Origin: Vibrio inusitatus
GTDB taxonomy: Bacteria > Pseudomonadota > Gammaproteobacteria > Enterobacterales > Vibrionaceae
NCBI GenBank assembly: GCA_024346935.1
Contig: AP024878.1
Coordinates: 186,001 to 250,000 of the forward strand
Direction of reading: 5' to 3'
Length of the DNA stretch: 64,000 nt
Shown here: piece by piece, positions 19,323 through 29,269 of the stretch
Layout: every line of letters begins with the position of its first letter
How positions within the stretch are numbered: the first letter of the stretch is position 1
Made by a program: the position numbers and the translations under genes
The notes under the pieces: model-generated
The model's database searches: none
Seen by the model: the letters and a program-made list of their open reading frames with translations, nothing else
Told to the model about the DNA's origin: nothing

Positions 19323-19641
19323 GCTCCAATTTGCGGGAGTTATGGCTTTTTTTCTATTTATACAAAATATCTATGGAAGGGCGTACTTTAGTGGCGTAGT
19401 ACTGTTTAATTTTAGGAGTAGAATCTCAGCGTACAAATCATGATCCTGACGCGGTTTTGTAGATATGCAATCCGTGACAGTTACTGCACTTATTCCTATC
19501 CATCTGTTTATAAAGAATTTTTAAACATTCGATCACACTCTGTAGCTATCGATTGTTTCTACTATGTTGCTCGACCAATTGACGAACAGTAGTAAGGATT
19601 CGTCTTCGGTTTAATGTTTTTATTAACTAGTGGAAGGGATT
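19323..19641 (+). other. 319-bp non-coding gap upstream of the pullulanase gene
   Basis: AT-rich sequence with no open frame of note. I looked for MalT-type GGATGA boxes and CRP sites and found only half-matches, so the control of the pullulanase gene is not visible. A GAAGGGA ribosome site stands directly before the ATG at 19642. Confidence 0.4.
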
Positions 19642-22600
19642 ATGGAGTTCAAAATAAATACACTCGCTAAGGCAACGATGCCGATGCTAGTGACGTCAAT
19701 TCTTTTGATGGGGCATACGCAAACTAACGTCGCTTATGCCTCTGACTTGTACGTGCCATCAGAAGACGAGGTTGTCGTTTATTACAACCGAGGAACTAGT
19801 GATGAGGGTGAGTACCAAGACTGGGGCATGCACCTATGGAATGGCGAAGGCTGTACTAGCACTGATTTAGAGGCAATGGGCATCAACTCAGCAGGTACCA
19901 GTTGGGATGCCCCTTATCTAGCAGACGGCTTTAACCAAACTTATGGTGCTTACTACATTTTTAAAGTCGACATGAATGCGAGTGACCCTCATGAGTGCAT
20001 GAACTTCATTTTGCACAAGGGCGATGAAAAAGCCTTTGGTAGTGCAAATCACAAGGCTCAACTGAAACAGCTTGATGATAGCCGCAGTATTTTTGGCTTC
20101 CACGGTTCTAGCCAACTTTACTATGAGCCTACTGCTGAACGCCCAATTGCGATTGACGGTCAAAAAGCACATTGGTTAGATAAAGAGACGATTGCTTGGG
20201 AGGACGCCGCAAGCGCTGCTCGTGTCGAGCTGAGATTTTCTCCTACTAATGATATCAAGCTAGATGAGGAGAACAACGAGATCACTGGAGGACAGGCTAT
20301 TGAGTTAGCTATTACCGGTGGTTTAGATGCGGAGTTACAACAACGCTTCCCTCATTTAAGTGGTATGACGGCAACTGAGATTGATGTTACGGATGAAGAT
20401 TTAGCACGCACTCTTAAGAGCCAAATTGTACTGGTCGCTTATGATGTTCAAGACAAGGTGATGGCCGCAACTGAAGTGCAAAAAGCGGGCGTATTGGATG
20501 ATGTGTTTGTTAATGAAGATACGGGTAATGCCATTTCTGAAGAATTGGGCGCAATCGTTAATGGTTCAAGAACTGAATTCAAGCTTTGGGCTCCGACAGC
20601 GCAAAATGTCACTCTGCATATCTACAATACAGTGAAAAAGCAGACCAAGCGTATTCAGTTGGTTGAGAATTCAGAAACTGGTGTTTGGGAGTCAGAAAGA
20701 GTCAATGGTGTTGTTGGTAAGTACTATCGCTACGAGGTGACGGTTTACCATCCAACAACCAAGCAAATAGAAACAGTAATGGTGACTGACCCATACTCGT
20801 TAAGTGTTTCTACTAATTCAGCATACTCGCAGGTCGTCGACCTTAAGAATGATAAAAAACTGAAGCCTAAAGGCTGGGATAACTACGAAAGACCAGAAAC
20901 ACCTGTTGGCGAAGATGGTCAGTACTTGGATGAATACCATGTCCTATATGAATCACATTTAAGAGACTTTAGCTTTAGCGATACGCTAGGCAATCACAAA
21001 CTCAATGGCAAATACCTAGCTCTTACGGAAGAAGAGCGTGAGTCGGTAAGTCATCTGAAAGAGCTGCAAGCAGCAGGCTTAACCACTTTACATATCTTAC
21101 CTGCCTTTGATATTGCTACGGTTAATGAAGCTGAAACCATAGATATTAACGATACAGTGGGAGAGCTTTGTACAGTAAGACCTAGCGCGGTGGTATGTGG
21201 TACCGAGGACTCTTCTCAAACTCTAGAGAGTGTCCTGAATAGCTATGACCCGACAACGGGACAAGCACAGCTATTAATGAATGACCTGCGTGACTTAGAC
21301 AGCTTTAACTGGGGCTATGACCCATATCACTACACAGTGCCTGAAGGTAGCTACGCAACCAATGCTGAAGGTACAGCCAGAATCGTTGAGTTCCGTGAGA
21401 TGGTGAAAGCGACTCACGAGATGGATCTTAAGCTGATTATGGATGTGGTCTACAACCACACTAATGCCTCTGGAACGAACGAAAAGTCAGTTCTAGATAA
21501 GATTGTCCCTGGATATTATCACCGCCTAAATGTAAACACCGGTGGTGTAGAAACCTCTACCTGTTGTGATAATACGGCGACTGAAAACCGCATGATGGGT
21601 AAGCTAATGATCGATTCATTAGTTACATGGGCTGAAGACTATAACGTTGATGGCTTCCGTTTCGATTTGATGGGACATCAGCCAAAAGAGCTTATGGTTG
21701 AGGCGCTAGAAGAAGTACGTAAGGTTCGCTCTGATATCTTATTCTACGGTGAAGGCTGGGACTTTGGTGAAGTATCAAATAACGCTCGCTTTACTCAAGC
21801 AACGCAATTGAACATGGCGGGTACACAAATTGGTACCTTCTCTGATCGTCTGCGTGATGCGGTACGTGGTGGTAGTCCATTTGATGGTGATGGTACAGGT
21901 CTGCGTAAAAACCAAGGCTTCGCTAATGCAGCTTACCCAAATGAACGTCGCGACATGAGCGAAGAAGAAGCCAACAGCTTGCTTCACAATCAAGATCTTG
22001 TGCGTTTAGGAATGGCAGGTAACTTAGCTGACTATGTCATGGTTGATTACACTGGTACGACTAAGAACGGTAAAGGTATTGACTACAACGGCGCACCTGC
22101 AGGCTATACTGAGTACCCTTCAGAGAATATATCGTACGTTTCTAAGCATGATAACCAAACCTTCTGGGACAACAATGCTTATAAAACCGCAACGAACATC
22201 AACTCTGATGAGCGTGCTCGCATGCAAACAGTCGGTATTTCTACTGTGATGATGGGGCAAGGTATCCCATTTATCCACATGGGCTCTGAACTGTTGCGCT
22301 CCAAGTCAATGCAGCGAGACTCTTATGATTCAGGTGATTGGTTTAATCGAGTGAAGTTTGATGGCTCCGATAACAACTGGAACGTGGGTCTGCCTCGTGA
22401 AGACAAAGATGGTGCTAATTGGGCATTAATTTCTGAGATTATAGCTGATACGACCAACGAACCGAATACCCAAGATATTGAATTGGCAAAACAGCAATTC
22501 CTTGAGTTGTTGAAGATTCGTAGTTCAAGTGACTTGTTCCGTCTTAACTCAAAGCAAGAAGTCATGAAGCGTGTCGACTTCCGCAATGTAGGTGAAGGGC

Positions 22601-23520
22601 AAACACAAGGCCTCATCGTTATGTCTATTGATGATGGATTTTATGCAGGTAAAGACCTTGATCCAAACCGTGATGCAGTTGTTGTCATGATCAACGCGAC
22701 AGCAGAAGACCAAAGCTTTGAAATAGAGGGTGCTGCGGGCTTCCAATTGCATGAAGTTCAGGCTAATTCTGCTGACTACATAGTGCGAGATGCCTCTTTC
22801 TCAGCGGGTACCTTCTCTGTACCAGCACTGACAACCGCTGTGTTTGTGCAACCTCAGTATGGTGCGCAAGGTACAGGCTTACCGGTAGCAGAGAAAGATC
22901 AGGACCTACCTCCATTTGGAGCATCAACGGTTTACATTGCAGGTGCCTTTGGAGAGGCGGTTTGGGATCCTGCTGGTATTGAAGCGCCTTATGCGACAGG
23001 CGGTGTATACAGTGTAAAACTGGGTCTAAGTGCAGATACAGGATACAAGTTCACTCTGGGAGATTGGAACAGTGCGATGGGCTGTGAAGGTCAAGACTGT
23101 CTATCTAATTTCACTGAGATTGGCATGTATGAATTTGCGCTAGATGCGAATGATACGTCTAATCCTATTGTTCTTGATGCCAGACTTGTTGAGTCTTATG
23201 CGGATAGAGAGTGGTATATCCCTGGTTCAATCTCTGGTGACTGGGATCATTCGGATGAACGTAAAATGACCTTTGGTGAGCAAGATGGTCTAGTGCTGTT
23301 CACCACAGGAGAACTAGCGGCGGGTGAGGCTTACCAATTTAAGCTTACTTGCGGTGACTGGGGTCAGTGCGAGCATGGATTTGCCGATGTATCTGCTGAT
23401 GTAGACTCTTTGCCAATCTTTGATGTAGGGGGCAATATCGCGTTTGCTCCAGAAGCAACCGCTACCTATCAAGTCGTGTTCGACTTCTTGCAGAAGAAGG
23501 TACTGATTAGTCAGCTATAA
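19642..23520 (+). CDS. pulA: Secreted type I pullulanase (GH13 debranching enzyme)
   Basis: This 1292-residue enzyme should hydrolyse alpha-1,6 branch links in pullulan, glycogen or starch. A signal peptide ends near NVAYA. An N-terminal carbohydrate-binding (CBM41-like) region (about 35-170) precedes a CBM48-like module (TEFKLWAPTAQNVTLHIYN, about 310-400). The GH13 barrel carries the pullulanase signature FNWGYDP (555-561), region I DVVYNH (601-606), the nucleophile Asp675 in GFRFDLMG, the acid/base Glu704 in YGEGWD and Asp837 in SKHDNQ. Two C-terminal repeats resemble starch-binding beta domains. There is no lipobox cysteine, unlike the Klebsiella surface enzyme, so it is probably periplasmic or secreted. 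It has its own terminator. Confidence 0.93.
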   Translation: MEFKINTLAKATMPMLVTSILLMGHTQTNVAYASDLYVPSEDEVVVYYNRGTSDEGEYQDWGMHLWNGEGCTSTDLEAMGINSAGTSWDAPYLADGFNQTYGAYYIFKVDMNASDPHECMNFILHKGDEKAFGSANHKAQLKQLDDSRSIFGFHGSSQLYYEPTAERPIAIDGQKAHWLDKETIAWEDAASAARVELRFSPTNDIKLDEENNEITGGQAIELAITGGLDAELQQRFPHLSGMTATEIDVTDEDLARTLKSQIVLVAYDVQDKVMAATEVQKAGVLDDVFVNEDTGNAISEELGAIVNGSRTEFKLWAPTAQNVTLHIYNTVKKQTKRIQLVENSETGVWESERVNGVVGKYYRYEVTVYHPTTKQIETVMVTDPYSLSVSTNSAYSQVVDLKNDKKLKPKGWDNYERPETPVGEDGQYLDEYHVLYESHLRDFSFSDTLGNHKLNGKYLALTEEERESVSHLKELQAAGLTTLHILPAFDIATVNEAETIDINDTVGELCTVRPSAVVCGTEDSSQTLESVLNSYDPTTGQAQLLMNDLRDLDSFNWGYDPYHYTVPEGSYATNAEGTARIVEFREMVKATHEMDLKLIMDVVYNHTNASGTNEKSVLDKIVPGYYHRLNVNTGGVETSTCCDNTATENRMMGKLMIDSLVTWAEDYNVDGFRFDLMGHQPKELMVEALEEVRKVRSDILFYGEGWDFGEVSNNARFTQATQLNMAGTQIGTFSDRLRDAVRGGSPFDGDGTGLRKNQGFANAAYPNERRDMSEEEANSLLHNQDLVRLGMAGNLADYVMVDYTGTTKNGKGIDYNGAPAGYTEYPSENISYVSKHDNQTFWDNNAYKTATNINSDERARMQTVGISTVMMGQGIPFIHMGSELLRSKSMQRDSYDSGDWFNRVKFDGSDNNWNVGLPREDKDGANWALISEIIADTTNEPNTQDIELAKQQFLELLKIRSSSDLFRLNSKQEVMKRVDFRNVGEGQTQGLIVMSIDDGFYAGKDLDPNRDAVVVMINATAEDQSFEIEGAAGFQLHEVQANSADYIVRDASFSAGTFSVPALTTAVFVQPQYGAQGTGLPVAEKDQDLPPFGASTVYIAGAFGEAVWDPAGIEAPYATGGVYSVKLGLSADTGYKFTLGDWNSAMGCEGQDCLSNFTEIGMYEFALDANDTSNPIVLDARLVESYADREWYIPGSISGDWDHSDERKMTFGEQDGLVLFTTGELAAGEAYQFKLTCGDWGQCEHGFADVSADVDSLPIFDVGGNIAFAPEATATYQVVFDFLQKKVLISQL

Positions 23521-23545
23521 TACTAAGTAATGACTTTTGCAGTAG

Positions 23546-23576
23546 AGCGTCACTTTTTTAAGTGACGCTTTTTTTA
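23546..23576 (+). terminator. Terminator of the pullulanase gene
   Basis: AGCGTCACTT-TTTT-AAGTGACGCT followed by T7. Confidence 0.88.
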
Positions 23577-23636
23577 TATCTAGGCACACGCTGGTTTTTC
23601 TTGCACACTGTTTTTATTCAGGCAGTTAGGGAAGAA

Positions 23637-25076
23637 ATGATGCATATAGATAAACTGAAATATAAACAGGGAATAGCTGAACTATCTGTATCAGACTGGC
23701 AAATAGAGCAAGGGCAGCACTGGGGAATATTCTCCTCACAAAGTCAGTGTTCAGCCTTGATTGTGCAATTGCTCAGTAGCGAATTGCAGCCTACCTCAGG
23801 AAGCATTACCAATGTTCCCCAGCGCATTGCCTGCGTATCTTTGTTGCAACAGCAACGCCTACTTGAAGAAGAGATAGCCAAGGATGAAACCGACTTTCAA
23901 GACTGCATCGATTACGGAACTGCAGTAGAACAACTTGTTCTGGAGGTGGGGTGTACGGAGGCTGAACTTGAAGAGGTTGTACAGAAAACAGATTTAGGGT
24001 CACTGCGTCAACGTCAGTTTCGTCAACTGTCTACGGGTGAAACCAGACGAGTGATGCTTGCAAGAGCATTAGTGACAAAGCCACAGCTTCTAATATTAGA
24101 TGAACCCTATTCTGGTTTAGATATCGAGCATCGGCTCGCATTGAGTCAATTACTCAATGAATGTGCCAAGCAAATGCAATTGATTGTGATTACTTCTCGA
24201 GAAGATGAGTTACCTACCTGCATTACCCATGTTGCTTTATTTGATCATCAATCCCTAACTCAAACGATGACTTTGGACGAATGGCATAACCATCCGATAA
24301 AACAACATATAAAGAAACTCTCATTGCAAAAGAGTGGTGGGGTGTATGAACTGATGGAGTCATATCATCAACAGCAGTCATTACCTGACCCATTAGTGGA
24401 CATGAAAGACGTTAAAGTAGAGTACCTTGATGGCTTGATCTTCAAAGACTTCACTTGGCAGGCTAAGGTGGGGCAGCACTGGCAAATACGTGGGCCCAAT
24501 GGATGCGGAAAAAGCACCTTACTGGGATTGATCATGGGAGACCACCCTCAATGCTATAGCAATGACATTACCGTATTGGGGATGAAGCGAGGTTCGGGCG
24601 AGAGTATTTGGGACATAAAGAAACAGATCGGTATTGTCTCGTCAGCATTGCATTTGCAGTATCGAGTGAATTGCAGCTCTCTTGATGTTTTGCTTTCAGG
24701 CTTCTTTGACAGCATTGGTCTGTATGAGCAGCCCAGCAAAAAGCAGATACAAGTAGCCCAGCAGTGGCTTAAAGTGTTTGAGATGAGTGAGTTTGAAAAA
24801 ATAGGCTTTAAGAGTCTCGATTATGGGCAGCAGCGCTTGTTGTTGATCGGTCGAGCTTTGATAAAACAGCCTGCATTATTAGTGCTCGATGAGCCCTATC
24901 AAGGTCTAGACTACATTAACCGAAAGCTGGTTTTGTTTGTGTTGAATCGAATCGCTAAAACGAATTTGAGCCAACTATTGTATGTGACTCATTATGCAGA
25001 AGATGCGCTAGATGCCATTGAACACTTTATTGATTTTGAACCTCAGCCAGAAGGTCATCGTTTGGTCATTAGCTAG
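23637..25076 (+). CDS. modF: ModF-like tandem ABC ATPase with a degenerate first P-loop
   Basis: A soluble protein with two ABC ATPase domains, best matching ModF (PhrA), a protein named for its place beside molybdate transport genes but of unclear role. The second half is nearly collinear with ModF: Walker A GPNGCGKST (286-294), NDITVLGMKRGSGESIWDIK and FDSIGLYEQPS. In the first domain the signature LSTGE (131-135) and Walker B LLILDEP (D155, E156) are intact, but the Walker A segment reads GIFSSQSQCSA (30-40), with Cys where the catalytic Lys should be. So site 1 probably cannot bind ATP normally. Adjacent ATGs at 23637 and 23640 are both possible; AGGGA precedes them. No mod genes are nearby. 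Confidence 0.85.
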   Translation: MMHIDKLKYKQGIAELSVSDWQIEQGQHWGIFSSQSQCSALIVQLLSSELQPTSGSITNVPQRIACVSLLQQQRLLEEEIAKDETDFQDCIDYGTAVEQLVLEVGCTEAELEEVVQKTDLGSLRQRQFRQLSTGETRRVMLARALVTKPQLLILDEPYSGLDIEHRLALSQLLNECAKQMQLIVITSREDELPTCITHVALFDHQSLTQTMTLDEWHNHPIKQHIKKLSLQKSGGVYELMESYHQQQSLPDPLVDMKDVKVEYLDGLIFKDFTWQAKVGQHWQIRGPNGCGKSTLLGLIMGDHPQCYSNDITVLGMKRGSGESIWDIKKQIGIVSSALHLQYRVNCSSLDVLLSGFFDSIGLYEQPSKKQIQVAQQWLKVFEMSEFEKIGFKSLDYGQQRLLLIGRALIKQPALLVLDEPYQGLDYINRKLVLFVLNRIAKTNLSQLLYVTHYAEDALDAIEHFIDFEPQPEGHRLVIS

Positions 25077-25181
25077 TCATTAAAGCCGATAAATGTGTGC
25101 ACTGAGTCAAACTTTACTGGCTATTTTTCCCGCAAACGAGTACCTTTGCGCGGTTAAATATTTAATGCATAAGGGCCTGCT

Positions 25182-26768
25182 TTGATTTCCACAGCTAATA
25201 TCACTCAACAATTTGGTGCTAAGCCACTATTTGAAAATATCTCGGTTAAATTTGGCGAAGGTAATCGCTACGGTCTGATCGGAGCAAATGGTTGTGGTAA
25301 GTCCACGTTCATGAAGATCTTAAGCGGTGAGCTTGAGCCTTCTGGTGGTAACGTGAGTTACGATCCGAACGAGCGTGTAGCAAAGCTAAATCAGGACCAG
25401 TTTGCTTATGAAGAATTTACTGTAATCGATACAGTGATCATGGGTTACAAAGAACTGTGGGCAGTAAAACAAGAGCGTGACCGCATCTACTCAATGGCTG
25501 AAATGAGTGAAGAAGATGGCATGAAAGTGGCTGACCTAGAGGTTGAGTTCGCGGAAATGGACGGTTACATGGCAGAAGCTAAAGCGGGCGAATTATTGCT
25601 TGCTGTAGGTATCCCTGAAGAGCAACACTTTGGTCTGATGAGCGAAGTTGCTCCAGGTTGGAAACTGCGTGTGCTTCTTGCTCAAGTACTTTTCGCTGAC
25701 CCGCATATCATGCTTCTTGATGAGCCTACCAACAACTTGGATATGGACACCATCCGTTGGCTGGAAGAGACGCTAAATCAGCGTAACTGCACTATGATCA
25801 TCATCTCGCACGATCGTCACTTCTTAAACTCCGTATGTACTCATATGGCGGATTTAGATTACGGTGAAATGCGTCTATATCCTGGAAATTATGATGAGTA
25901 TATGACGGCGGCAACGCAAGCACGTGAGCGTCTGTTGTCTGATAACGCAAAGAAGAAAGCACAAATCGCTGAGCTTCAAACCTTCGTTTCTCGTTTCTCT
26001 GCTAACGCATCTAAAGCAAAGCAGGCGACCTCTCGAGCGAAGCAAATCGACAAGATTGAATTGGATGAAGTGAAAGCCTCTAGTCGTCAAAGCCCATTCA
26101 TTCGTTTTGAACAATCTAAAGAGCTATTCCGTAATGCTTTGGTTCTAGAAAACCTGACTCAAGGTTTTGATGAAGACTTGTATAACAACTTTAACGCTAT
26201 TTTTGAAGTCGGTGAGCGCGTTGCAATTATCGGTGAGAACGGCGTGGGTAAAACCACACTATTGAATACTCTAGCGGGTGCAATCGCCCCACGTTCAGGT
26301 GAGTATAAATGGTCTGAAAACGCCAACATTGGTTACTATGCACAAGATCATGCTCATGACTTTGAGGAAGACCTTAAAGTATTTGATTGGATGGCGCAGT
26401 GGCGTCAAGAAGGCGACGATGAACAGGTAGTACGTAGCTTCCTTGGTCGTATGCTGTTTGGGCAAGACGACATTAAGAAGTCTGTTAAGGTGCTTTCTGG
26501 TGGTGAGCAAGGTCGTATGCTTCTGGGTAAGATTATGATGCATAAACCTAATATTCTACTTATGGATGAACCAACCAACCATATGGATATGGAGTCAATC
26601 GAGTCATTAAACTTGGCTCTTGAAAACTACAAAGGTACCTTGTTCTTCGTTTCTCATGACCGAGTATTTGTAGACTCTTTGGCAACGCGTATTCTTGAGA
26701 TTAAAGACGGCAAGATCAACGACTTCCGTGGTACTTATGCTGAGCTCTTAAACGCTCGAGATAAATAA
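25182..26768 (+). CDS. ybiT: ABC-F family ATPase YbiT
   Basis: ABC-F proteins are soluble twin-ATPase factors that act on the ribosome rather than in transport; YbiT is one of the four E. coli members. The 528-residue protein aligns end to end with E. coli YbiT: Walker [10 protein letters not shown] (about 36-44), signature in the first domain, [10 protein letters not shown], the inter-domain linker rich in Lys and Gln (about 240-310), second Walker [19 protein letters not shown] and [10 protein letters not shown]. Translation appears to start at a TTG with AAGGGC upstream. There is a strong terminator after the gene. Confidence 0.93.
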   Translation: MISTANITQQFGAKPLFENISVKFGEGNRYGLIGANGCGKSTFMKILSGELEPSGGNVSYDPNERVAKLNQDQFAYEEFTVIDTVIMGYKELWAVKQERDRIYSMAEMSEEDGMKVADLEVEFAEMDGYMAEAKAGELLLAVGIPEEQHFGLMSEVAPGWKLRVLLAQVLFADPHIMLLDEPTNNLDMDTIRWLEETLNQRNCTMIIISHDRHFLNSVCTHMADLDYGEMRLYPGNYDEYMTAATQARERLLSDNAKKKAQIAELQTFVSRFSANASKAKQATSRAKQIDKIELDEVKASSRQSPFIRFEQSKELFRNALVLENLTQGFDEDLYNNFNAIFEVGERVAIIGENGVGKTTLLNTLAGAIAPRSGEYKWSENANIGYYAQDHAHDFEEDLKVFDWMAQWRQEGDDEQVVRSFLGRMLFGQDDIKKSVKVLSGGEQGRMLLGKIMMHKPNILLMDEPTNHMDMESIESLNLALENYKGTLFFVSHDRVFVDSLATRILEIKDGKINDFRGTYAELLNARDK

Positions 26769-26794
26769 AGCGAACTGACTCTCTATATTTATTG

Positions 26795-26825
26795 AGCCTC
26801 TGCAGAAATGCAGAGGCTTTTTTTT
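26795..26825 (+). terminator. Terminator of ybiT
   Basis: AGCCTCTGCA-GAAA-TGCAGAGGCT with a GNRA-type loop, followed by T8. Confidence 0.92.
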
Positions 26826-26960
26826 AACATAATGATAAACATACAAAAAAACTATGGTTTGCTTGCTGTTTGCCGCCTATGTCTTATGCTTATTGGAGTG
26901 GCACTTTTTGGCGATTTGACGTCATGGTGTAAGTCGGAAAAATAAGAGATGGATTTTATA

Positions 26961-27524
26961 ATGAAAAAACTATTATCAGTATTAGCAGTGGCAGCCGCGG
27001 TGGCATCTCCAGTAGCACTAGCGGAAAGTTCTCCAGTAATGTTTTCTTCACTAAATGGCTTTAATGCACCAGATTCAACAGCGGTAGGCGGAGTTCGTTT
27101 AGCGGTATTACACGGTAAAGTGCAGCAGGTTAAAGGGGTAGACTTCTCTGTAATTGGTATGTCTGAAACTGATACCACAGTAGGCTTAAATTTTGGGTTG
27201 TTCTTTGGTGCATCTAAGGTAAACCAACAAATGAGTGGTGTGTCTCTGGGGATATTTAACTGGAATAAGGGCAGTGCAACCGGTTTGAATGCAGGTACTG
27301 TGAACATCACCAATGATGTGAAAGGTCTAAACTTGGCAGCAGTAAACTACGCAACAGGGCATACGGTTGCCGATGTTGCCTTTGCAAGTGTTTCAGAAAG
27401 CTCAAACTTCCAACTTGGTTTCTTTAACATGACCGAGAAGATTGATGGTGTGCAGATTGGTATTATTAACTGTGCGAGCAATGGCTTTTTGAAGTGTTTC
27501 CCAATCATCAATTTCGCTAAATAA
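26961..27524 (+). CDS. Small exported protein with surface-repeat-like sequence, function unknown
   Basis: The 187-residue product starts with a clear signal peptide (MKKLLSVLAVAAAVASPVALA, then ESS). The mature part is made of short degenerate repeats with the pattern G-hydrophobic-N/S-x-G (for example VGLNFGLFFGASKVNQ, SLGIFNWNKGSATGLNAG, GLNLAAVNYATG, FQLGFFNM, VQIGIIN), suggesting a beta-solenoid-like or surface-repeat fold. It resembles bacterial surface-repeat proteins but I cannot assign a function. Two late cysteines (NCAS, KCFP) could form a disulfide. ATG 26961 follows GATGGA; an in-frame ATG at 26949 would put four residues before the signal peptide. Confidence 0.6.
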   Translation: MKKLLSVLAVAAAVASPVALAESSPVMFSSLNGFNAPDSTAVGGVRLAVLHGKVQQVKGVDFSVIGMSETDTTVGLNFGLFFGASKVNQQMSGVSLGIFNWNKGSATGLNAGTVNITNDVKGLNLAAVNYATGHTVADVAFASVSESSNFQLGFFNMTEKIDGVQIGIINCASNGFLKCFPIINFAK

Positions 27525-27538
27525 ATACATTTATAGTA

Positions 27539-27570
27539 AGGCCCTGATGGATCACTCCATCAGGGCTTTT
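27539..27570. terminator. Bidirectional terminator between the repeat protein and epmB
   Basis: GCCCTGATGGA-TCAC-TCCATCAGGGC forms an 11-bp stem, followed by TTTT on the plus strand and by CTTA on the minus strand. Confidence 0.8.
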
Positions 27571-27573
27571 CAA

Positions 27574-28596
27574 TCACTCTAAATTCAGATCAAGAGGGGT
27601 TTTACTGTCTCTACCACCAATTTCACGGGTTAGTGATGGTACTAGATAACCAGAAACTTCTTTCATTAAGCTCGCTATCAATGCTTTTGCTTTTTCATCG
27701 CTAATGTAAAAGTGCGCTGCACCCTGCACCTTGTCCAGTACATGCATGTAGTAAGGTAAAATACCGACAGCAAATAATGTTTCGCTTAAACTTTTTAATG
27801 TCGATACATCATCATTTACCCCTTTCAGCATTACTCCTTGATTGAGTAAAGTGACATTACTCTGTTTCAACTTGGACATAGCAATGGCGAACTCAGTGTT
27901 GATCTCATTGGGGTGATTAATGTGAGTCACTAATACGGTGTTTAGCCGAGTCTTCTTAAGCATTATGCACAATGTATCGGTGACTCTGTTGGGAATCACA
28001 ACGGGTAAGCGGGAGTGAATACGCAGGGTGCGTATATGCTCAATTTTCTCTATCTCTTGCACAAGCCATTGCAACTCATGGTCTTTAGCCATTAACGGGT
28101 CGCCACCAGATAAGATCACTTCATTGATCTCTGAGTGTTGAGCGATGTAGTCAAGATTTTGCTGCCAGATGGACTTAGAGCCCTTATTTTCCGAGTATGG
28201 GAAATGACGACGAAAACAGTAGCGGCAGTTGATGGCACAACTTCCTTTTAGAATAAGTAACACTCGGTTCTTGTATTTGTGCAACAAGCTTGGCTGCTGA
28301 TTTTCCTGTTCTTCGAGTGGATCGGTCGTAAACCCATTTACTTGTGCAAACTCTTCAGCAACAGGTAAAACTTGTTTTAAAAGTGGATCATTGGGATTGC
28401 CTTTTTCCATTCTCTCTACAAAGCTTAGAGGCACTCGCTGGGCAAAAAGTTTGCGCGCTGCGAAACCATCAGCATAATGTTGAGGGTCAATTTCTAGCAT
28501 TGAGAGTAGTTCAGCTGGATCTGAGATCCCATTCGCCAGTTGTTGTAACCAGTTTTGTTCAACAGATAAGGCTTTTTGGGTTATTATATGCGGCAT
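27574..28596 (-). CDS. epmB: EF-P beta-lysylation protein EpmB (radical SAM 2,3-aminomutase)
   Basis: EpmB converts (S)-alpha-lysine to (R)-beta-lysine, which EpmA then joins to Lys34 of EF-P. The 340-residue enzyme carries the radical-SAM cluster motif CAINCRYCFRR (CxxxCxxC) at about 115-125, the SGGDPLM motif for S-adenosylmethionine, and a PLP-binding Lys near the end. It is divergent from efp with only 33 bp between start codons, as in E. coli, so the two must share a compact promoter region. Confidence 0.95.
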   Translation of the reverse strand: MPHIITQKALSVEQNWLQQLANGISDPAELLSMLEIDPQHYADGFAARKLFAQRVPLSFVERMEKGNPNDPLLKQVLPVAEEFAQVNGFTTDPLEEQENQQPSLLHKYKNRVLLILKGSCAINCRYCFRRHFPYSENKGSKSIWQQNLDYIAQHSEINEVILSGGDPLMAKDHELQWLVQEIEKIEHIRTLRIHSRLPVVIPNRVTDTLCIMLKKTRLNTVLVTHINHPNEINTEFAIAMSKLKQSNVTLLNQGVMLKGVNDDVSTLKSLSETLFAVGILPYYMHVLDKVQGAAHFYISDEKAKALIASLMKEVSGYLVPSLTREIGGRDSKTPLDLNLE

Positions 28597-28629
28597 TAAA
28601 ACTTACTCTAAGAATCTAAAGAGGAAAAA

Positions 28630-29196
28630 ATGGCTACTGTAAGTACCAATGAATTCAAGGGCGGTTTAAAGTTCATGCTCGATAACGAGCCATGCACTAT
28701 CCTAGAAAACGAATACGTTAAGCCTGGTAAAGGCCAAGCTTTCAACCGCGTTAAAATTCGTAAACTACTGTCTGGCAAAGTTCTAGAAAAGACATTTAAG
28801 TCTGGTGAAAACGTAGAACTGGCTGACGTTCTGGATATCGATCTAGATTATCTATATTCGGACGGTGAATTCTACCACTTTATGAACAATGAGACATTCG
28901 AGCAAATCGCTGCTGACGTAAAAGCAGTGGGTGAGAATGCTAAGTGGTTGGTAGAGAACAATACTTGTATGATCACTTTGTGGAATGGCAACCCGATCGT
29001 AGTTACTCCACCAAACTTTGTGGAGCTTGAAGTAGTTGAAACTGATCCTGGTCTAAAAGGTGATACACAAGGTACTGGTGGTAAACCAGCAACACTGACT
29101 ACAGGTGCTGTGGTTCGTGTACCTCTATTTATCCAAATTGGTGAAGTAGTTAAGTGTGATACACGCTCTGGCGAATACGTTGGACGTGTAAAGTAA
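28630..29196 (+). CDS. efp: Translation elongation factor P
   Basis: EF-P enters the ribosomal E site and rescues stalls at polyproline stretches. The 188 residues form three beta domains; the modification site Lys34 is in [10 protein letters not shown], and the C-terminal signature [19 protein letters not shown] is intact. The Lys34 type with EpmA and EpmB present in the window means beta-lysylation is expected. GAGGA precedes the ATG. There is a strong shared terminator with frdD. Confidence 0.98.
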   Translation: MATVSTNEFKGGLKFMLDNEPCTILENEYVKPGKGQAFNRVKIRKLLSGKVLEKTFKSGENVELADVLDIDLDYLYSDGEFYHFMNNETFEQIAADVKAVGENAKWLVENNTCMITLWNGNPIVVTPPNFVELEVVETDPGLKGDTQGTGGKPATLTTGAVVRVPLFIQIGEVVKCDTRSGEYVGRVK

Positions 29197-29220
29197 TCTC
29201 TGATTACAAAGCATAAAAAT

Positions 29221-29255
29221 AAAGGCCGCTAGTTCATAGAACAGCGGCCTTTTAT
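29221..29255. terminator. Bidirectional terminator between efp and frdD
   Basis: AAAGGCCGCT and AGCGGCCTTT pair, with an inner GTTC/GAAC extension, giving a long hairpin. T-rich sequence follows on both strands. Confidence 0.85.
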
Positions 29256-29269
29256 TTATGTATGGTTTC

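Noticed and set aside
19323..19641. MalT boxes or a CRP site before the pullulanase gene
   Set aside because: Only partial matches (TCCTATCC, CGTGACAG, GATCACAC) without correct spacing or partner half-site.
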